DNA of 64,000 bases from Carboxylicivirga sediminis. Lineage in GTDB: Bacteria; Bacteroidota; Bacteroidia; Bacteroidales; Marinilabiliaceae. This document shows positions 27,800-35,606 of this stretch, one piece after another. Under the pieces are notes generated by a model. It did no database searches and was not told where the DNA came from. It was given only the letters and a program-made list of their open reading frames with translations. The position numbers and the translations under genes were made by a program. The DNA lies in assembly GCF_018156225.1 (NCBI RefSeq), contig NZ_JAGTAR010000002.1, forward strand, positions 62,001 through 126,000, in the 5' to 3' direction. The stretch's first letter is position 1; each line of letters opens with the position of its first letter.

Positions 27800-28546
27800 A
27801 TGATGAGCCGTTTTGTTAGTGCATCCCTATTGTTATTGCTCTTTCTTCCTTTGAGAGCGCAGTACCCATCCACGCAAATAAATGAGGACTTGGAACTCAT
27901 CCATCTGCAGGATTCTGTTTTTGTGCATGTTTCATGGGTAAATTCAGAAACTTATGGTCGCTTCTCATGCAATGGAATAGTCATTGTACGAAATAGTGAA
28001 GCTGTTTTGATTGATACGCCGATGAGCAATGAGCAAACCAAGCAACTTTGCGATTACCTGGTTGAGCATTTCAAAGTGACAATTCGGGCTTTAATTGCCG
28101 GACATTATCATGATGATTGTATCGGCGGGCTGGAGTATCTCCATTCTATCGGTGCCAGGTCACTAGCCTGCCAGTTGACCATTGATAAATGCGAAGAGGA
28201 AGGATTAGCGATTCCTAAAATTGCATTTGACAAGGAATACGACTGCCTGTTTAATAACGAACTGATTGAATGTAGGTTCTTTGGGCCTGGTCATTCATTT
28301 GACAACATCACTGTGTGGTTACCTCAGCAAAAAATCCTTTTTGGCGGTTGTCTGATTAAATCGGCTCAGTCGAAAGGTCTTGGTAATTTATCGGATGCTA
28401 ATATTGACGAATGGAGCACCACCATAGAGAAAATTCAATATGCCTATCCCGATGCTAAATTAATTGTGCCGGGACATGGGCAAATTGGTAACAGTCAACT
28501 TTTAAGCCACACAATAACTTTAATTAAGAAGCAGAAAAAGGAATAA
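27800..28546 (+). CDS. Subclass B1 metallo-beta-lactamase
   Basis: A 248-residue periplasmic zinc hydrolase with a signal peptide of about 20 residues (LLLLLFLPLRAQ). All B1 zinc ligands are present: His102, His104 and His165 for the first zinc; Asp106, Cys184 and His226 for the second (HYHDDCIGG, GPGHSFDN, ILFGGCLIKS, VPGHG). Lys187 and Asn196, which bind the beta-lactam carboxylate and carbonyl in B1 enzymes, are also conserved. The C-terminal half closely resembles Bacteroides CfiA/CcrA in motif order. It lies 4 bases before a DUF1697 gene and is not near any mobile element. Activity on carbapenems is likely for the family but untested. Confidence 0.9.
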   Translation: MMSRFVSASLLLLLFLPLRAQYPSTQINEDLELIHLQDSVFVHVSWVNSETYGRFSCNGIVIVRNSEAVLIDTPMSNEQTKQLCDYLVEHFKVTIRALIAGHYHDDCIGGLEYLHSIGARSLACQLTIDKCEEEGLAIPKIAFDKEYDCLFNNELIECRFFGPGHSFDNITVWLPQQKILFGGCLIKSAQSKGLGNLSDANIDEWSTTIEKIQYAYPDAKLIVPGHGQIGNSQLLSHTITLIKKQKKE

Positions 28547-28550
28547 GCAT

Positions 28551-29084
28551 ATGCCCAGATACATTTCCATTCTTCGGGGCATCAATATTGGGGGTAAGCG
28601 GAAATTATTGATGACCGACCTCAAACAACTCTATCGTGAATTCGGATTTGACAATGTAGTTTCATACATACAAAGCGGCAACCTGATATTCACTTGCAAC
28701 GTAACAAACACTTCTTTTATAGAGAATTCCATTGCAAAAGCGATTCTTGAACGTTTCGGCTATAATGTGCCTGTATTAGTTTTTAGCAGTGTTGAGTGGA
28801 AGCGCATGACCAGTGAAAACCCTTTCTCTACACACGACATTAACAAACTTCATGTTTCCCTATTGAAAGACCTGCCAACTGAATATGACGTGGAAGTTTT
28901 TAAATCTAAATATTTTACCCCGGATTTATACCACCTCAATGGGCAATATATCTATATTAAATGCGATGGTAAATACCACCAAAGTAAACTATCCAATACA
29001 GCCATTGAAAGACATTTAAAAGTAGAGGCCACAACCCGAAACTGGAAAACTGCGATCAAAATTTCTGAACTTCTAAATGAGTAA
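28551..29084 (+). CDS. DUF1697-family protein
   Basis: A 177-residue soluble protein. The N-terminal blocks YISILRGINIGGKRKLLM and VVSYIQSGNLIF are diagnostic of DUF1697, a widespread family without an assigned biochemical function. The gene is 4 bases downstream of the metallo-beta-lactamase and ends at a shared terminator. Cotranscription with the beta-lactamase is likely, but no functional link is known. Confidence 0.9.
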   Translation: MPRYISILRGINIGGKRKLLMTDLKQLYREFGFDNVVSYIQSGNLIFTCNVTNTSFIENSIAKAILERFGYNVPVLVFSSVEWKRMTSENPFSTHDINKLHVSLLKDLPTEYDVEVFKSKYFTPDLYHLNGQYIYIKCDGKYHQSKLSNTAIERHLKVEATTRNWKTAIKISELLNE

Positions 29085-29087
29085 AAA

Positions 29088-29116
29088 AATAAAAGCACCT
29101 AGAAGGTGCTTTTATT
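29088..29116. terminator. Bidirectional terminator between DUF1697 and NifU-domain genes
   Basis: A 12-base perfect stem (29088-29099 with 29105-29116) has A-rich and T-rich flanks, so it can work for both convergent genes. It lies 3 bases after one stop and 7 bases after the other. Confidence 0.85.
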
Positions 29117-29123
29117 TCATTAT

Positions 29124-29372
29124 CTAATTGTCAACGGCAATTACTTCTACTATTTGTGGAACTGATTTCTTAACTACCATCTCCACGCCGCCTTTCAAGG
29201 TCTGCATACTAAGCGGACAGCCATCACACGAACCTTCCAAACGCACTTTTACTACAAAGTCATCCGTGATTTCCACAAGGCTTATGTCTCCGCCGTCTCC
29301 TTTGAGGTAAGGGCGGATCTCTTCAAGAGCAGCCTCTACCTGCTGTGTCAATTCTAGTTTATCCTCTCCCAT
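29124..29372 (-). CDS. NifU C-terminal-domain Fe-S scaffold/carrier
   Basis: An 82-residue cytoplasmic protein consisting of only the Nfu domain. It carries the CxxC motif (Cys49 and Cys52, GSCDGCPLS) that holds a 4Fe-4S cluster between two subunits. The KGDGGDISLVEI block is typical. The gene starts 10 bases after the mrp stop, so the pair forms an iron-sulfur delivery operon. Confidence 0.93.
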   Translation of the reverse strand: MGEDKLELTQQVEAALEEIRPYLKGDGGDISLVEITDDFVVKVRLEGSCDGCPLSMQTLKGGVEMVVKKSVPQIVEVIAVDN

Positions 29373-29382
29373 GATTATCCAA

Positions 29383-30489
29383 TTATTTCTTCATTTCAAC
29401 AACCTTGGTTTCGGGCATGGTTTTATTTCTTAATTCCACCCGTTCAACCACTTTTTGTGCCAGATCTGCAAAAGCCAGTCCCGTCATTGAGCTTTCGTTC
29501 AATGCCGCTGGTTCACCAGCATCACCACCCTCGCGTATGCTTTGCACCAATGGAATTTGCCCCAGCAATGGGATACCCATTTTGTTAGCTAGTCTACTAC
29601 CACCATCTTTACCAAAGATATAATACTTGTTATCGGGCAACTCGGCAGGTGTAAACCAGGCCATATTTTCAACCAGTCCTAATACAGGCACCTGTATATT
29701 TTTACTCTGGAACATACTCACCCCTTTCACTGCATCGGCCAGTGCCACATTCTGAGGGGTAGATACAATCACCGCACCTGTTATACTGATAGTTTGAACT
29801 ATAGTCAGATGTATATCACTTGTACCAGGAGGTAAGTCAATTAACAAGTAATCCAGTTCGCCCCAGTTACCATCATTAATCAGCTGACGGATGGCATTGG
29901 TTGCCATGGCACCGCGCCATATCAAGGCATCATCAGGATTCACGAAATAACCTATACTCAACATTTTAACACCATACTTCTCCACCGGAAGGATTCTATC
30001 TTTGCCATCAATCTTCTCCAGCACCGGACGGGCATCTTCCGTTTGAAACATGATAGGCACCGATGGTCCGAAGATATCAGCATCTAATAAACCAACTGAA
30101 TAGCCCGCTTTTGCCAAAGCCACAGCCAGGTTTGAAGTAACGGTTGATTTACCAACACCACCTTTACCTGAAGCAACGGCCACCACATTCTTCACATGTG
30201 GCAATGATTTCTGCTCTACCGGCTTTTGTTTAGGTTTTATTTTCACATAGATATTCCCTTCAATCTCGGCGGCCTCATCCACATAGGTCTTGATAGCCTG
30301 TACACAAGCTTTTTTAAGTGAACCAACCATTGGATCGTTAGCTCTGTCGAAAAGAAGGCTAAAGCTGATACGCTTCCCTTCAATGCGTATATCATCTTCT
30401 ACCATACCCAACGACACAATATCCGTTCCTTTGCCCGGATGCACCACATGCTTCAATGCATCCAATATGAGATTTGGATAGTATTCCAT
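29383..30489 (-). CDS. mrp: Mrp/ApbC-type P-loop ATPase for Fe-S cluster delivery
   Basis: A 368-residue cytoplasmic protein with an N-terminal MIP18/DUF59-like domain (about 5-85) and a deviant Walker A ATPase (SGKGGVGKS at about 107-115), then DADIFGPSVP and DLPPGTSD. The carboxy-proximal CxxC that bridges the Fe-S cluster in canonical ApbC/Mrp proteins is missing; the segment reads ENMAWFTPAELPDNKYY. This fits a Bacteroidota-type variant. It is cotranscribed with the NifU-domain gene and has an exact -7 box 35 bases upstream. Confidence 0.92.
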   Translation of the reverse strand: MEYYPNLILDALKHVVHPGKGTDIVSLGMVEDDIRIEGKRISFSLLFDRANDPMVGSLKKACVQAIKTYVDEAAEIEGNIYVKIKPKQKPVEQKSLPHVKNVVAVASGKGGVGKSTVTSNLAVALAKAGYSVGLLDADIFGPSVPIMFQTEDARPVLEKIDGKDRILPVEKYGVKMLSIGYFVNPDDALIWRGAMATNAIRQLINDGNWGELDYLLIDLPPGTSDIHLTIVQTISITGAVIVSTPQNVALADAVKGVSMFQSKNIQVPVLGLVENMAWFTPAELPDNKYYIFGKDGGSRLANKMGIPLLGQIPLVQSIREGGDAGEPAALNESSMTGLAFADLAQKVVERVELRNKTMPETKVVEMKK

Positions 30490-30523
30490 CTTATCTTTAT
30501 TTAAACCTTTTTAAAATTAGACT

Positions 30524-30531
30524 CAAAGGTA
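30524..30531 (-). promoter_or_regulatory. Candidate -7 box upstream of mrp
   Basis: TACCTTTG on the minus strand, an exact TAnnTTTG match. It lies immediately downstream of the hairpin that terminates the preceding operon. Confidence 0.5.
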
Positions 30532-30559
30532 TAAAAAAAAGAGAAACGTACTTTCTCTT
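30531..30559 (-). terminator. Terminator of the trmB-alkyltransferase-like operon
   Basis: An 8-base stem (30539-30546 with 30552-30559), a five-base loop and eight T residues on the minus strand, 22 bases after the stop of the alkyltransferase-like gene. Confidence 0.75.
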
Positions 30560-30580
30560 CTTTATTGTATTATAAATGCT

Positions 30581-30919
30581 TTACAACAACTCGTTTGACG
30601 GGTCCCAAAACACTTCATTAAAATTTACAATCTGATTATCCTCTACCTGAACACCTTCATTTTCCAACAGTTCTTTCATCGTTTCTCCACCTGGAAAATG
30701 ATGCTTACCGGTTAACAGACCTTTTCGGTTAACCACGCGATGAGCCGGTATAAACCGGTGCCAGCTGCTGCATTTGTTCAAAGCCCAGCCAACCATACGA
30801 GCACTGCGACTGCTTCCCAGGTATGTGGCAATGGCTCCATAAGAGGTCACCCGCCCTTGGGGAATTAATTCGGCTACCTGATACACCCGCTCGAAGAAAT
30901 CTTTGTTGTCATTGGCCAT
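30581..30919 (-). CDS. Alkyltransferase-like (ATL) DNA-damage-binding protein
   Basis: A 112-residue protein with the DNA-binding fold of O6-alkylguanine-DNA alkyltransferases. The reactive motif PCHRV is changed to PAHRV (Ala59 in place of Cys), so it cannot accept an alkyl group. Proteins of this kind bind alkylated guanine and hand the lesion to nucleotide excision repair. The helix with SRSARMVGWALNK, which holds the arginine finger, is intact. It follows trmB by 9 bases and ends at a terminator. Confidence 0.9.
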   Translation of the reverse strand: MANDNKDFFERVYQVAELIPQGRVTSYGAIATYLGSSRSARMVGWALNKCSSWHRFIPAHRVVNRKGLLTGKHHFPGGETMKELLENEGVQVEDNQIVNFNEVFWDPSNELL

Positions 30920-30928
30920 ATTGCAAGA

Positions 30929-31717
30929 TTACTTACCCTTTCGACGTGCGTCGGCATGCTTAATAAGCGCCTCCTTCACTTTCACTACGCCTCGTCCGGC
31001 ACTATGGTAGTTATCAAAATCTATTTCAATATCGGGTTCAATCCATTGCTCCCTGTCTTCGAGGTGAAACTGCAGGTACTTAATACTAAGGCCGTGCTTC
31101 AACCATTTGGATTCGTAATGGGTTTGAATCGACAAAATTTCATTGTCATAACCCGAACCATATAAATCACTTTCGTTGACTTCAACCTTAAAGCTGTTCT
31201 CTTTTGCCATCTCGGCCGTGTAAGTATAGAGGAAGTTAGAATCGGTTTTAAGATGAATCAAACCTCCCGGCTTCAGAAAGTTTTTATACAATTGCAAAAA
31301 GCGTGTTGATGACAGACGTTTATTCACCTTCTTCATCTGCGGATCGGGAAAAGTTAGCCAGATTTCATCTACCTCACTGGCTTCAAAAAAAGCAGTGATA
31401 AACTCGATGCGGGTGCGCACAAAAGCAACATTCTTAAGTCCTTTGTTTTTAGCATCGGTAGCCCCACGATGCATACGTGCTCCTTTAATGTCAATGCCAA
31501 TAAAGTTTTTGTCTGGAAATAATTCGGCCAGTCCTACGGTGTACTCACCTTTACCACAACCAAGCTCTAAAACAATCGGATGATCATTTTTAAAAAAATT
31601 CTTATTCCAATTACCTTTCTGATAGAATGACTCTCCCTTCAGATCACTGTAATCGGCTTCAAAAACATGATCATAAGTTGCCATTTCGGCAAACTTCTTC
31701 AACTTATTCTTTCCCAC
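30929..31717 (-). CDS. trmB: tRNA (guanine-N7-)-methyltransferase
   Basis: A 262-residue cytoplasmic SAM-dependent enzyme that methylates G46 in the variable loop of tRNA. The SAM motif is LELGCGKGEY, followed by FIGIDIKGARM; the TrmB signature LTFPDPQMKKVNKRLSS carries the catalytic Asp. The frame ends with a basic tail. It lies 5 bases downstream of gldH and 9 bases upstream of the alkyltransferase-like gene. Confidence 0.95.
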   Translation of the reverse strand: MGKNKLKKFAEMATYDHVFEADYSDLKGESFYQKGNWNKNFFKNDHPIVLELGCGKGEYTVGLAELFPDKNFIGIDIKGARMHRGATDAKNKGLKNVAFVRTRIEFITAFFEASEVDEIWLTFPDPQMKKVNKRLSSTRFLQLYKNFLKPGGLIHLKTDSNFLYTYTAEMAKENSFKVEVNESDLYGSGYDNEILSIQTHYESKWLKHGLSIKYLQFHLEDREQWIEPDIEIDFDNYHSAGRGVVKVKEALIKHADARRKGK

Positions 31718-31722
31718 CCTAT

Positions 31723-32211
31723 TTATTCTTTTGCAACATTGGCCCGCTCAACTCTCAGACCAATATTATGAATTCCTTCCAAATCCTCATCGCGCATACC
31801 CTGCACTATTCTGAAGGAGTATGCCCCTGTTTCGGCAAATTTCACACCCAATTGATACGGTATCTTTGCATGATACAAATCGCCCCAACCTGAGCCTATC
31901 CATCGCCCGGCATCATCAGCCAAAACACAATCCACTTTATCTTGCATTGTTTGCCCCGAAGGACTGACCACCTCTACAAAAAGCCATAGGTTACTATTGG
32001 GATAATTGGAGCGGTTGCGCACATTTAATATTACATTGTATGGCTGCTCGGTGCTTTCTATATCAACTTTAAACACTGCCATCGAATCAACATGCCAGCC
32101 ACCTTTGGGGATGGTTACATACTGATCAAATACAACTCCCCTATCGCAGGAACTCACAACAATGAGTCCTAACAATATAATTATGAGACTACTGCGCTTT
32201 ATTTTGTCCAT
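31723..32211 (-). CDS. gldH: Gliding motility lipoprotein GldH
   Basis: A 162-residue lipoprotein. The signal peptide MDKIKRSSLIIILLGLIVVSSC has a lipobox ending in Cys22. The rest matches GldH, which in Flavobacterium is needed for gliding and is also present in many non-gliding relatives, so it does not prove motility. The frame is open 66 codons further upstream, but that part overlaps the C-terminus of ricT and has no signal peptide. The chosen ATG overlaps the ricT end by 23 bases, which suggests translational coupling. Confidence 0.88.
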   Translation of the reverse strand: MDKIKRSSLIIILLGLIVVSSCDRGVVFDQYVTIPKGGWHVDSMAVFKVDIESTEQPYNVILNVRNRSNYPNSNLWLFVEVVSPSGQTMQDKVDCVLADDAGRWIGSGWGDLYHAKIPYQLGVKFAETGAYSFRIVQGMRDEDLEGIHNIGLRVERANVAKE

Positions 32212-33460
32212 CGCCCCCTTGTTGTTTACGTTGATTATTAGGCCGGTAACGACGCTTGGATTTATTATACGGTTTCTTTCCACCAGCAGATTGCTGCTGA
32301 TTGCTTTGTTTATTTTCAGCTGGTTTGGCATTTTGCTTACCTTCAGTTTTTTGAGCTCCCCCGCTTCGTCTTCGACTTGGTCTTCGCTTTTTCTTTTTCT
32401 GCTCATCAAACCTGGTCAAACTCTCCTGTCCAATCACATTGTCATAGGTAGGCTCAGCCACCACTGGCTTGAGTACTTCATTTGCCAGGCGATCCACCTT
32501 TTTACCTCTACGATTCAAACGAATAACCTCCTTCACACGATCAACAGAAACGGAAACAATGCCAGCCGGAATATCTTTGTCGGTGCTATACCACATGGTA
32601 CGCGAGAAAATATCGGTTTTAAAATGGTAGTAGTTACCATCAACAGTTTCCAGCACAATGTTTGTACGAGGGAAATCCTGCTGTGCATCAATATAGGCAT
32701 CCAGCTCGTAGTTGAGGCAACACTTAAGTTTACCACACTGGCCTGCCAGCTTTTGCGGATTGAGTGATATTTCCTGATAACGGGCTGCATTGGTGGTCAC
32801 CGACACAAAGTTGGTCATCCAGGTAGAACAACAAAGCTCACGGCCACAAGGCCCAATTCCTCCTATTCGACCAGCTTCCTGGCGGGCACCAATCTGTCGC
32901 ATTTCAATACGTACCCTGAAGGTTTCGGCCAACACTTTAATTAGTTGACGAAAATCCACCCGTTCATCGGCAATGTAATAGAAGATAGCCTTGGTTTTAT
33001 CGCCCTGATACTCCACATCGCCAATCTTCATATCCAGATTAAGACGCTCGGCAATTCGGCGCGACTCCAGCATTGTTTCATGCTCAAGTCCCCTAGCTTC
33101 CTCCCATTTTTCTATATCAACAGGCTTAGCTTTCCTGTACACACGTTTAAACTCGAAGGTATCCAGATTAATATTATGCTTTTTCATCTGAAGCAGCACC
33201 AATTCACCAGTCAGTGTAACCGTACCGATATCGTGACCCGGCGAGGCTTCAACAGCCACAACATCCCCTTTTTCAATCCGAAGACCATTACTGTTTCTGA
33301 AATAGCCCTTGCGGGTGTTTTTAAACTGAACTTCTACAATATCGGTTGTATTGATGCTGGCAGGTAAATCGTCCAGCCAATCATAAACATTGAGTTTTCC
33401 GCACCGACTGGCGCAACCCGAACAACCCTTTTTCTCTGTATCTTGAATAATTTCTTCCAT
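32189..33460 (-). CDS. ricT: RicT/YaaT-type PSP1-domain protein
   Basis: A 423-residue cytoplasmic protein. A cysteine-rich N-terminus (Cys13, Cys16, Cys20) is followed by the PSP1 domain, with GGIGPCGRELCCSTW and LAGQCGKLKCCLNYE as signatures. The last 100 residues are low-complexity and rich in K, R, Q, N and G, as often seen in Bacteroidota. In Bacillus, RicT acts with RicA and RicF in an Fe-S protein complex affecting RNA processing. Its role here is not established. It lies between holB and gldH, a common Bacteroidota order. Confidence 0.9.
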   Translation of the reverse strand: MEEIIQDTEKKGCSGCASRCGKLNVYDWLDDLPASINTTDIVEVQFKNTRKGYFRNSNGLRIEKGDVVAVEASPGHDIGTVTLTGELVLLQMKKHNINLDTFEFKRVYRKAKPVDIEKWEEARGLEHETMLESRRIAERLNLDMKIGDVEYQGDKTKAIFYYIADERVDFRQLIKVLAETFRVRIEMRQIGARQEAGRIGGIGPCGRELCCSTWMTNFVSVTTNAARYQEISLNPQKLAGQCGKLKCCLNYELDAYIDAQQDFPRTNIVLETVDGNYYHFKTDIFSRTMWYSTDKDIPAGIVSVSVDRVKEVIRLNRRGKKVDRLANEVLKPVVAEPTYDNVIGQESLTRFDEQKKKKRRPSRRRSGGAQKTEGKQNAKPAENKQSNQQQSAGGKKPYNKSKRRYRPNNQRKQQGGDGQNKAQ

Positions 33461-33501
33461 AAAATAAAAATAAAAGGCTCAGTGACCTTGTGAATCCATG
33501 C

Positions 33502-34623
33502 CTATTGCTTTAACAGCATAATTACCTTCAGGCACAAATCCATTAATATAATACGTGCATTCCCATTTTGTTCAAGATGAGAATGTGCCAAACTAAATTC
33601 CTCACTCAGTTGCAGTACATTTCCATCGTTAATAAACGGTGAAAAACGTACCGAGAAATTTTCCTCTTCAGGTGTAAGATACAATAAATCCTTTTCCTGA
33701 ATGTTCATCATAAAATTTTCGCGAATTAATCGCAAAGCAAACTCAAAGAAGTTTTTCTGACGCTCTTTGGATTGACGATTCATTTCATCGCACCAATCTA
33801 TCAGTTCAAATAGCTTACGCCCATAGGCTAAACGCATCAGACTTACAAACTTATCAAAAAAGAAGGTGCGTTCCTCGCTTTGATTGATTATTTCCCTGGC
33901 TGCCACATAATTCCCCACCGACAATTTAGCAAAGCGCTCACACTCTTCAGCACTCAGGCTATACTCTTTCTGCAATGCACCTGAGATATCCCCAATACTT
34001 AAGGCTGGTATATTCAGGCGCTGAGCCCGGCTCTGAATGGTTCCTAATATCTCATTAGGATTATCGGATACCAACAAAAACACAGTGCCCTCAGGCGGTT
34101 CTTCCAGTAGTTTCAGTAACTTATTGGCAGCTGCAACATGCATTTTCTCAGGCAGCCAGATGATCATTACTTTGTATTTGGCCTCAAAGGTTTTTAGGCT
34201 CAATTTTTTAATAATTTCCTGACTTTCCTGGCTATAAATCAATCCTTGTTTATCAGCATCCAGGTGATTAAACCACTGGTTAATATTAAAATAAGCATTG
34301 GACAAAACAAACTGACGCCACTCCGCAAGATAAGAGTCACTCACCGGATTTTTATACTTCGGACTTTTGACGACCGGAAATACAAAGTGCAGGTCGGGAT
34401 GAATCAGCTTGCCATATTTAACACATGAGGCACACTCTCCACACGAATCTTCGTCCTGCCTGTTCTGACAATTAAGAAACTGGGCGAAAGCCAGCGCCAG
34501 GTTTACTTTCCCCACTCCCTCAGGACCACAAAATAACTGAGCATGACTAACACGATTTTCTCTCACCATGTTAATCAAATGTTTCTTTATACGTTCGTGT
34601 CCTATTACCTCGTTAAACTTCAT
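33502..34623 (-). CDS. holB: DNA polymerase III subunit delta-prime
   Basis: A 373-residue cytoplasmic clamp-loader subunit. The N-terminal AAA+ domain has GPEGVGKVNLALAFA, a zinc module (CQNRQDEDSCGECASC) and the SRC-like finger replaced by IQSRAQRLNIP. The family block LLKLLEEPPEGTVFLL is present. The helical C-terminal collar domain follows. It is the first gene of the holB-ricT-gldH-trmB-ATL operon, with an exact -7 box 25 bases upstream of the ATG. Confidence 0.93.
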   Translation of the reverse strand: MKFNEVIGHERIKKHLINMVRENRVSHAQLFCGPEGVGKVNLALAFAQFLNCQNRQDEDSCGECASCVKYGKLIHPDLHFVFPVVKSPKYKNPVSDSYLAEWRQFVLSNAYFNINQWFNHLDADKQGLIYSQESQEIIKKLSLKTFEAKYKVMIIWLPEKMHVAAANKLLKLLEEPPEGTVFLLVSDNPNEILGTIQSRAQRLNIPALSIGDISGALQKEYSLSAEECERFAKLSVGNYVAAREIINQSEERTFFFDKFVSLMRLAYGRKLFELIDWCDEMNRQSKERQKNFFEFALRLIRENFMMNIQEKDLLYLTPEEENFSVRFSPFINDGNVLQLSEEFSLAHSHLEQNGNARIILMDLCLKVIMLLKQ

Positions 34624-34647
34624 TAAGCTGCCTAAAATTCAAGTCAT

Positions 34648-34655
34648 CAAAGATA
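34648..34655 (-). promoter_or_regulatory. Candidate -7 box of the holB operon
   Basis: TATCTTTG on the minus strand, an exact TAnnTTTG match. The predicted leader is about 18 bases. Confidence 0.5.
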
Positions 34656-34767
34656 ACAATTTAGTTGGTTGTTAAAAATGCCATTTTCGTTGGATATCCA
34701 GCTAACAAATTGGCTTGTCATGATCCAAATCATTAAGTGAAAAAGATGCGCATTAGCATTAAAGAAC

Positions 34768-34775
34768 TAGATTTG
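34768..34775 (+). promoter_or_regulatory. Candidate -7 box of the radical SAM gene
   Basis: TAGATTTG, an exact TAnnTTTG match. It lies inside the longer open frame beginning with GTG at 34737, so it favours the ATG at 34791 as the true start, with a very short leader. Confidence 0.45.
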
Positions 34776-34790
34776 CAAAAAAATTGTAGC

Positions 34791-35570
34791 ATGTCTGTTT
34801 TTCTTTTTGATGAAATTGTTTTTGGACCAGTAAACAGTCGTCGTCTTGGCGTATCACTGGGTATGAACCTGATGCCTGTTAACCGAAAAATCTGTTCGTT
34901 TGACTGCATTTACTGTGAGTGTGGGCTCAATGGACAATTAGGCGATAAGAATGGACAGATACCTGAAAGACAAGTGGTGAAAGAAGCCTTAGGTAAGAAA
35001 CTCACCAGCATGCTTAATAACAACTTAAAGCCAGACGTCATCACCTTTGCCGGCAATGGCGAACCAACACTTCATCCGGATTTTAAAGGAGTGATTGACG
35101 ACACTATTGAACTGCGTAACAAGTATTGTCCGGAAGCCAGAATAGCCGTTCTTTCCAATGCATCGAGGCTTCACAAGCCGGAAGTAGTAGAAGCACTCCT
35201 TAAGGTTGACGACAATATTCAGAAACTTGATTCCGGATTAAAGGATACCATTCTGAAACTTGATCAACCGAACTACCCGTTTGACCTTGATACCACCATT
35301 GAGCAACTCTGTCGCTTTAACGGTCAGGTGATTATTCAAACAATGTTTGTTGAAGGTGAGACAAACAATGAAACCATCGATAACACAACAGAGGCCGATA
35401 TTGCTGCCTGGCTAAAAGCTTTAGACAAAATCAAACCTGAAAAGGTCATGATTTACACCATCGAACGGGATACACCTTATAATTCATTAAAGAAAGTACC
35501 GATTGATAAGTTAAAACAAATTGCCCAAAGAGCGGAAGAGCAAGGACATAAAGTATCTGTTTCGGGATAA
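34791..35570 (+). CDS. Radical SAM protein of unknown substrate
   Basis: A 259-residue protein with the 4Fe-4S motif CSFDCIYC (Cys35, Cys39, Cys42) near the N-terminus, followed by a partial TIM barrel with FAGNGEPTLHPDF. The start MSVFLFDEIVFGPVNSRRLG is typical of a broadly distributed COG0731-like radical SAM family whose substrate is not known. There is no accessory domain. It is transcribed divergently from holB and lies 36 bases before the glycosyltransferase gene. Confidence 0.87.
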   Translation: MSVFLFDEIVFGPVNSRRLGVSLGMNLMPVNRKICSFDCIYCECGLNGQLGDKNGQIPERQVVKEALGKKLTSMLNNNLKPDVITFAGNGEPTLHPDFKGVIDDTIELRNKYCPEARIAVLSNASRLHKPEVVEALLKVDDNIQKLDSGLKDTILKLDQPNYPFDLDTTIEQLCRFNGQVIIQTMFVEGETNNETIDNTTEADIAAWLKALDKIKPEKVMIYTIERDTPYNSLKKVPIDKLKQIAQRAEEQGHKVSVSG

Positions 35571-35594
35571 GCACTGCATGCGAGAGTTAGTTAC

Positions 35595-35602
35595 TATATT
35601 TG
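35595..35602 (+). promoter_or_regulatory. Candidate -7 box directly before a GTG start codon
   Basis: TATATTTG, an exact TAnnTTTG match, ending 4 bases before the GTG at 35607. The expected transcript start coincides with the start codon. Confidence 0.4.
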
Positions 35603-35606
35603 TATA

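Noticed and set aside
32212-32409. N-terminal extension of gldH by 66 codons
   Set aside because: It would lie entirely over the ricT coding end, has no signal peptide and is charged low-complexity sequence.
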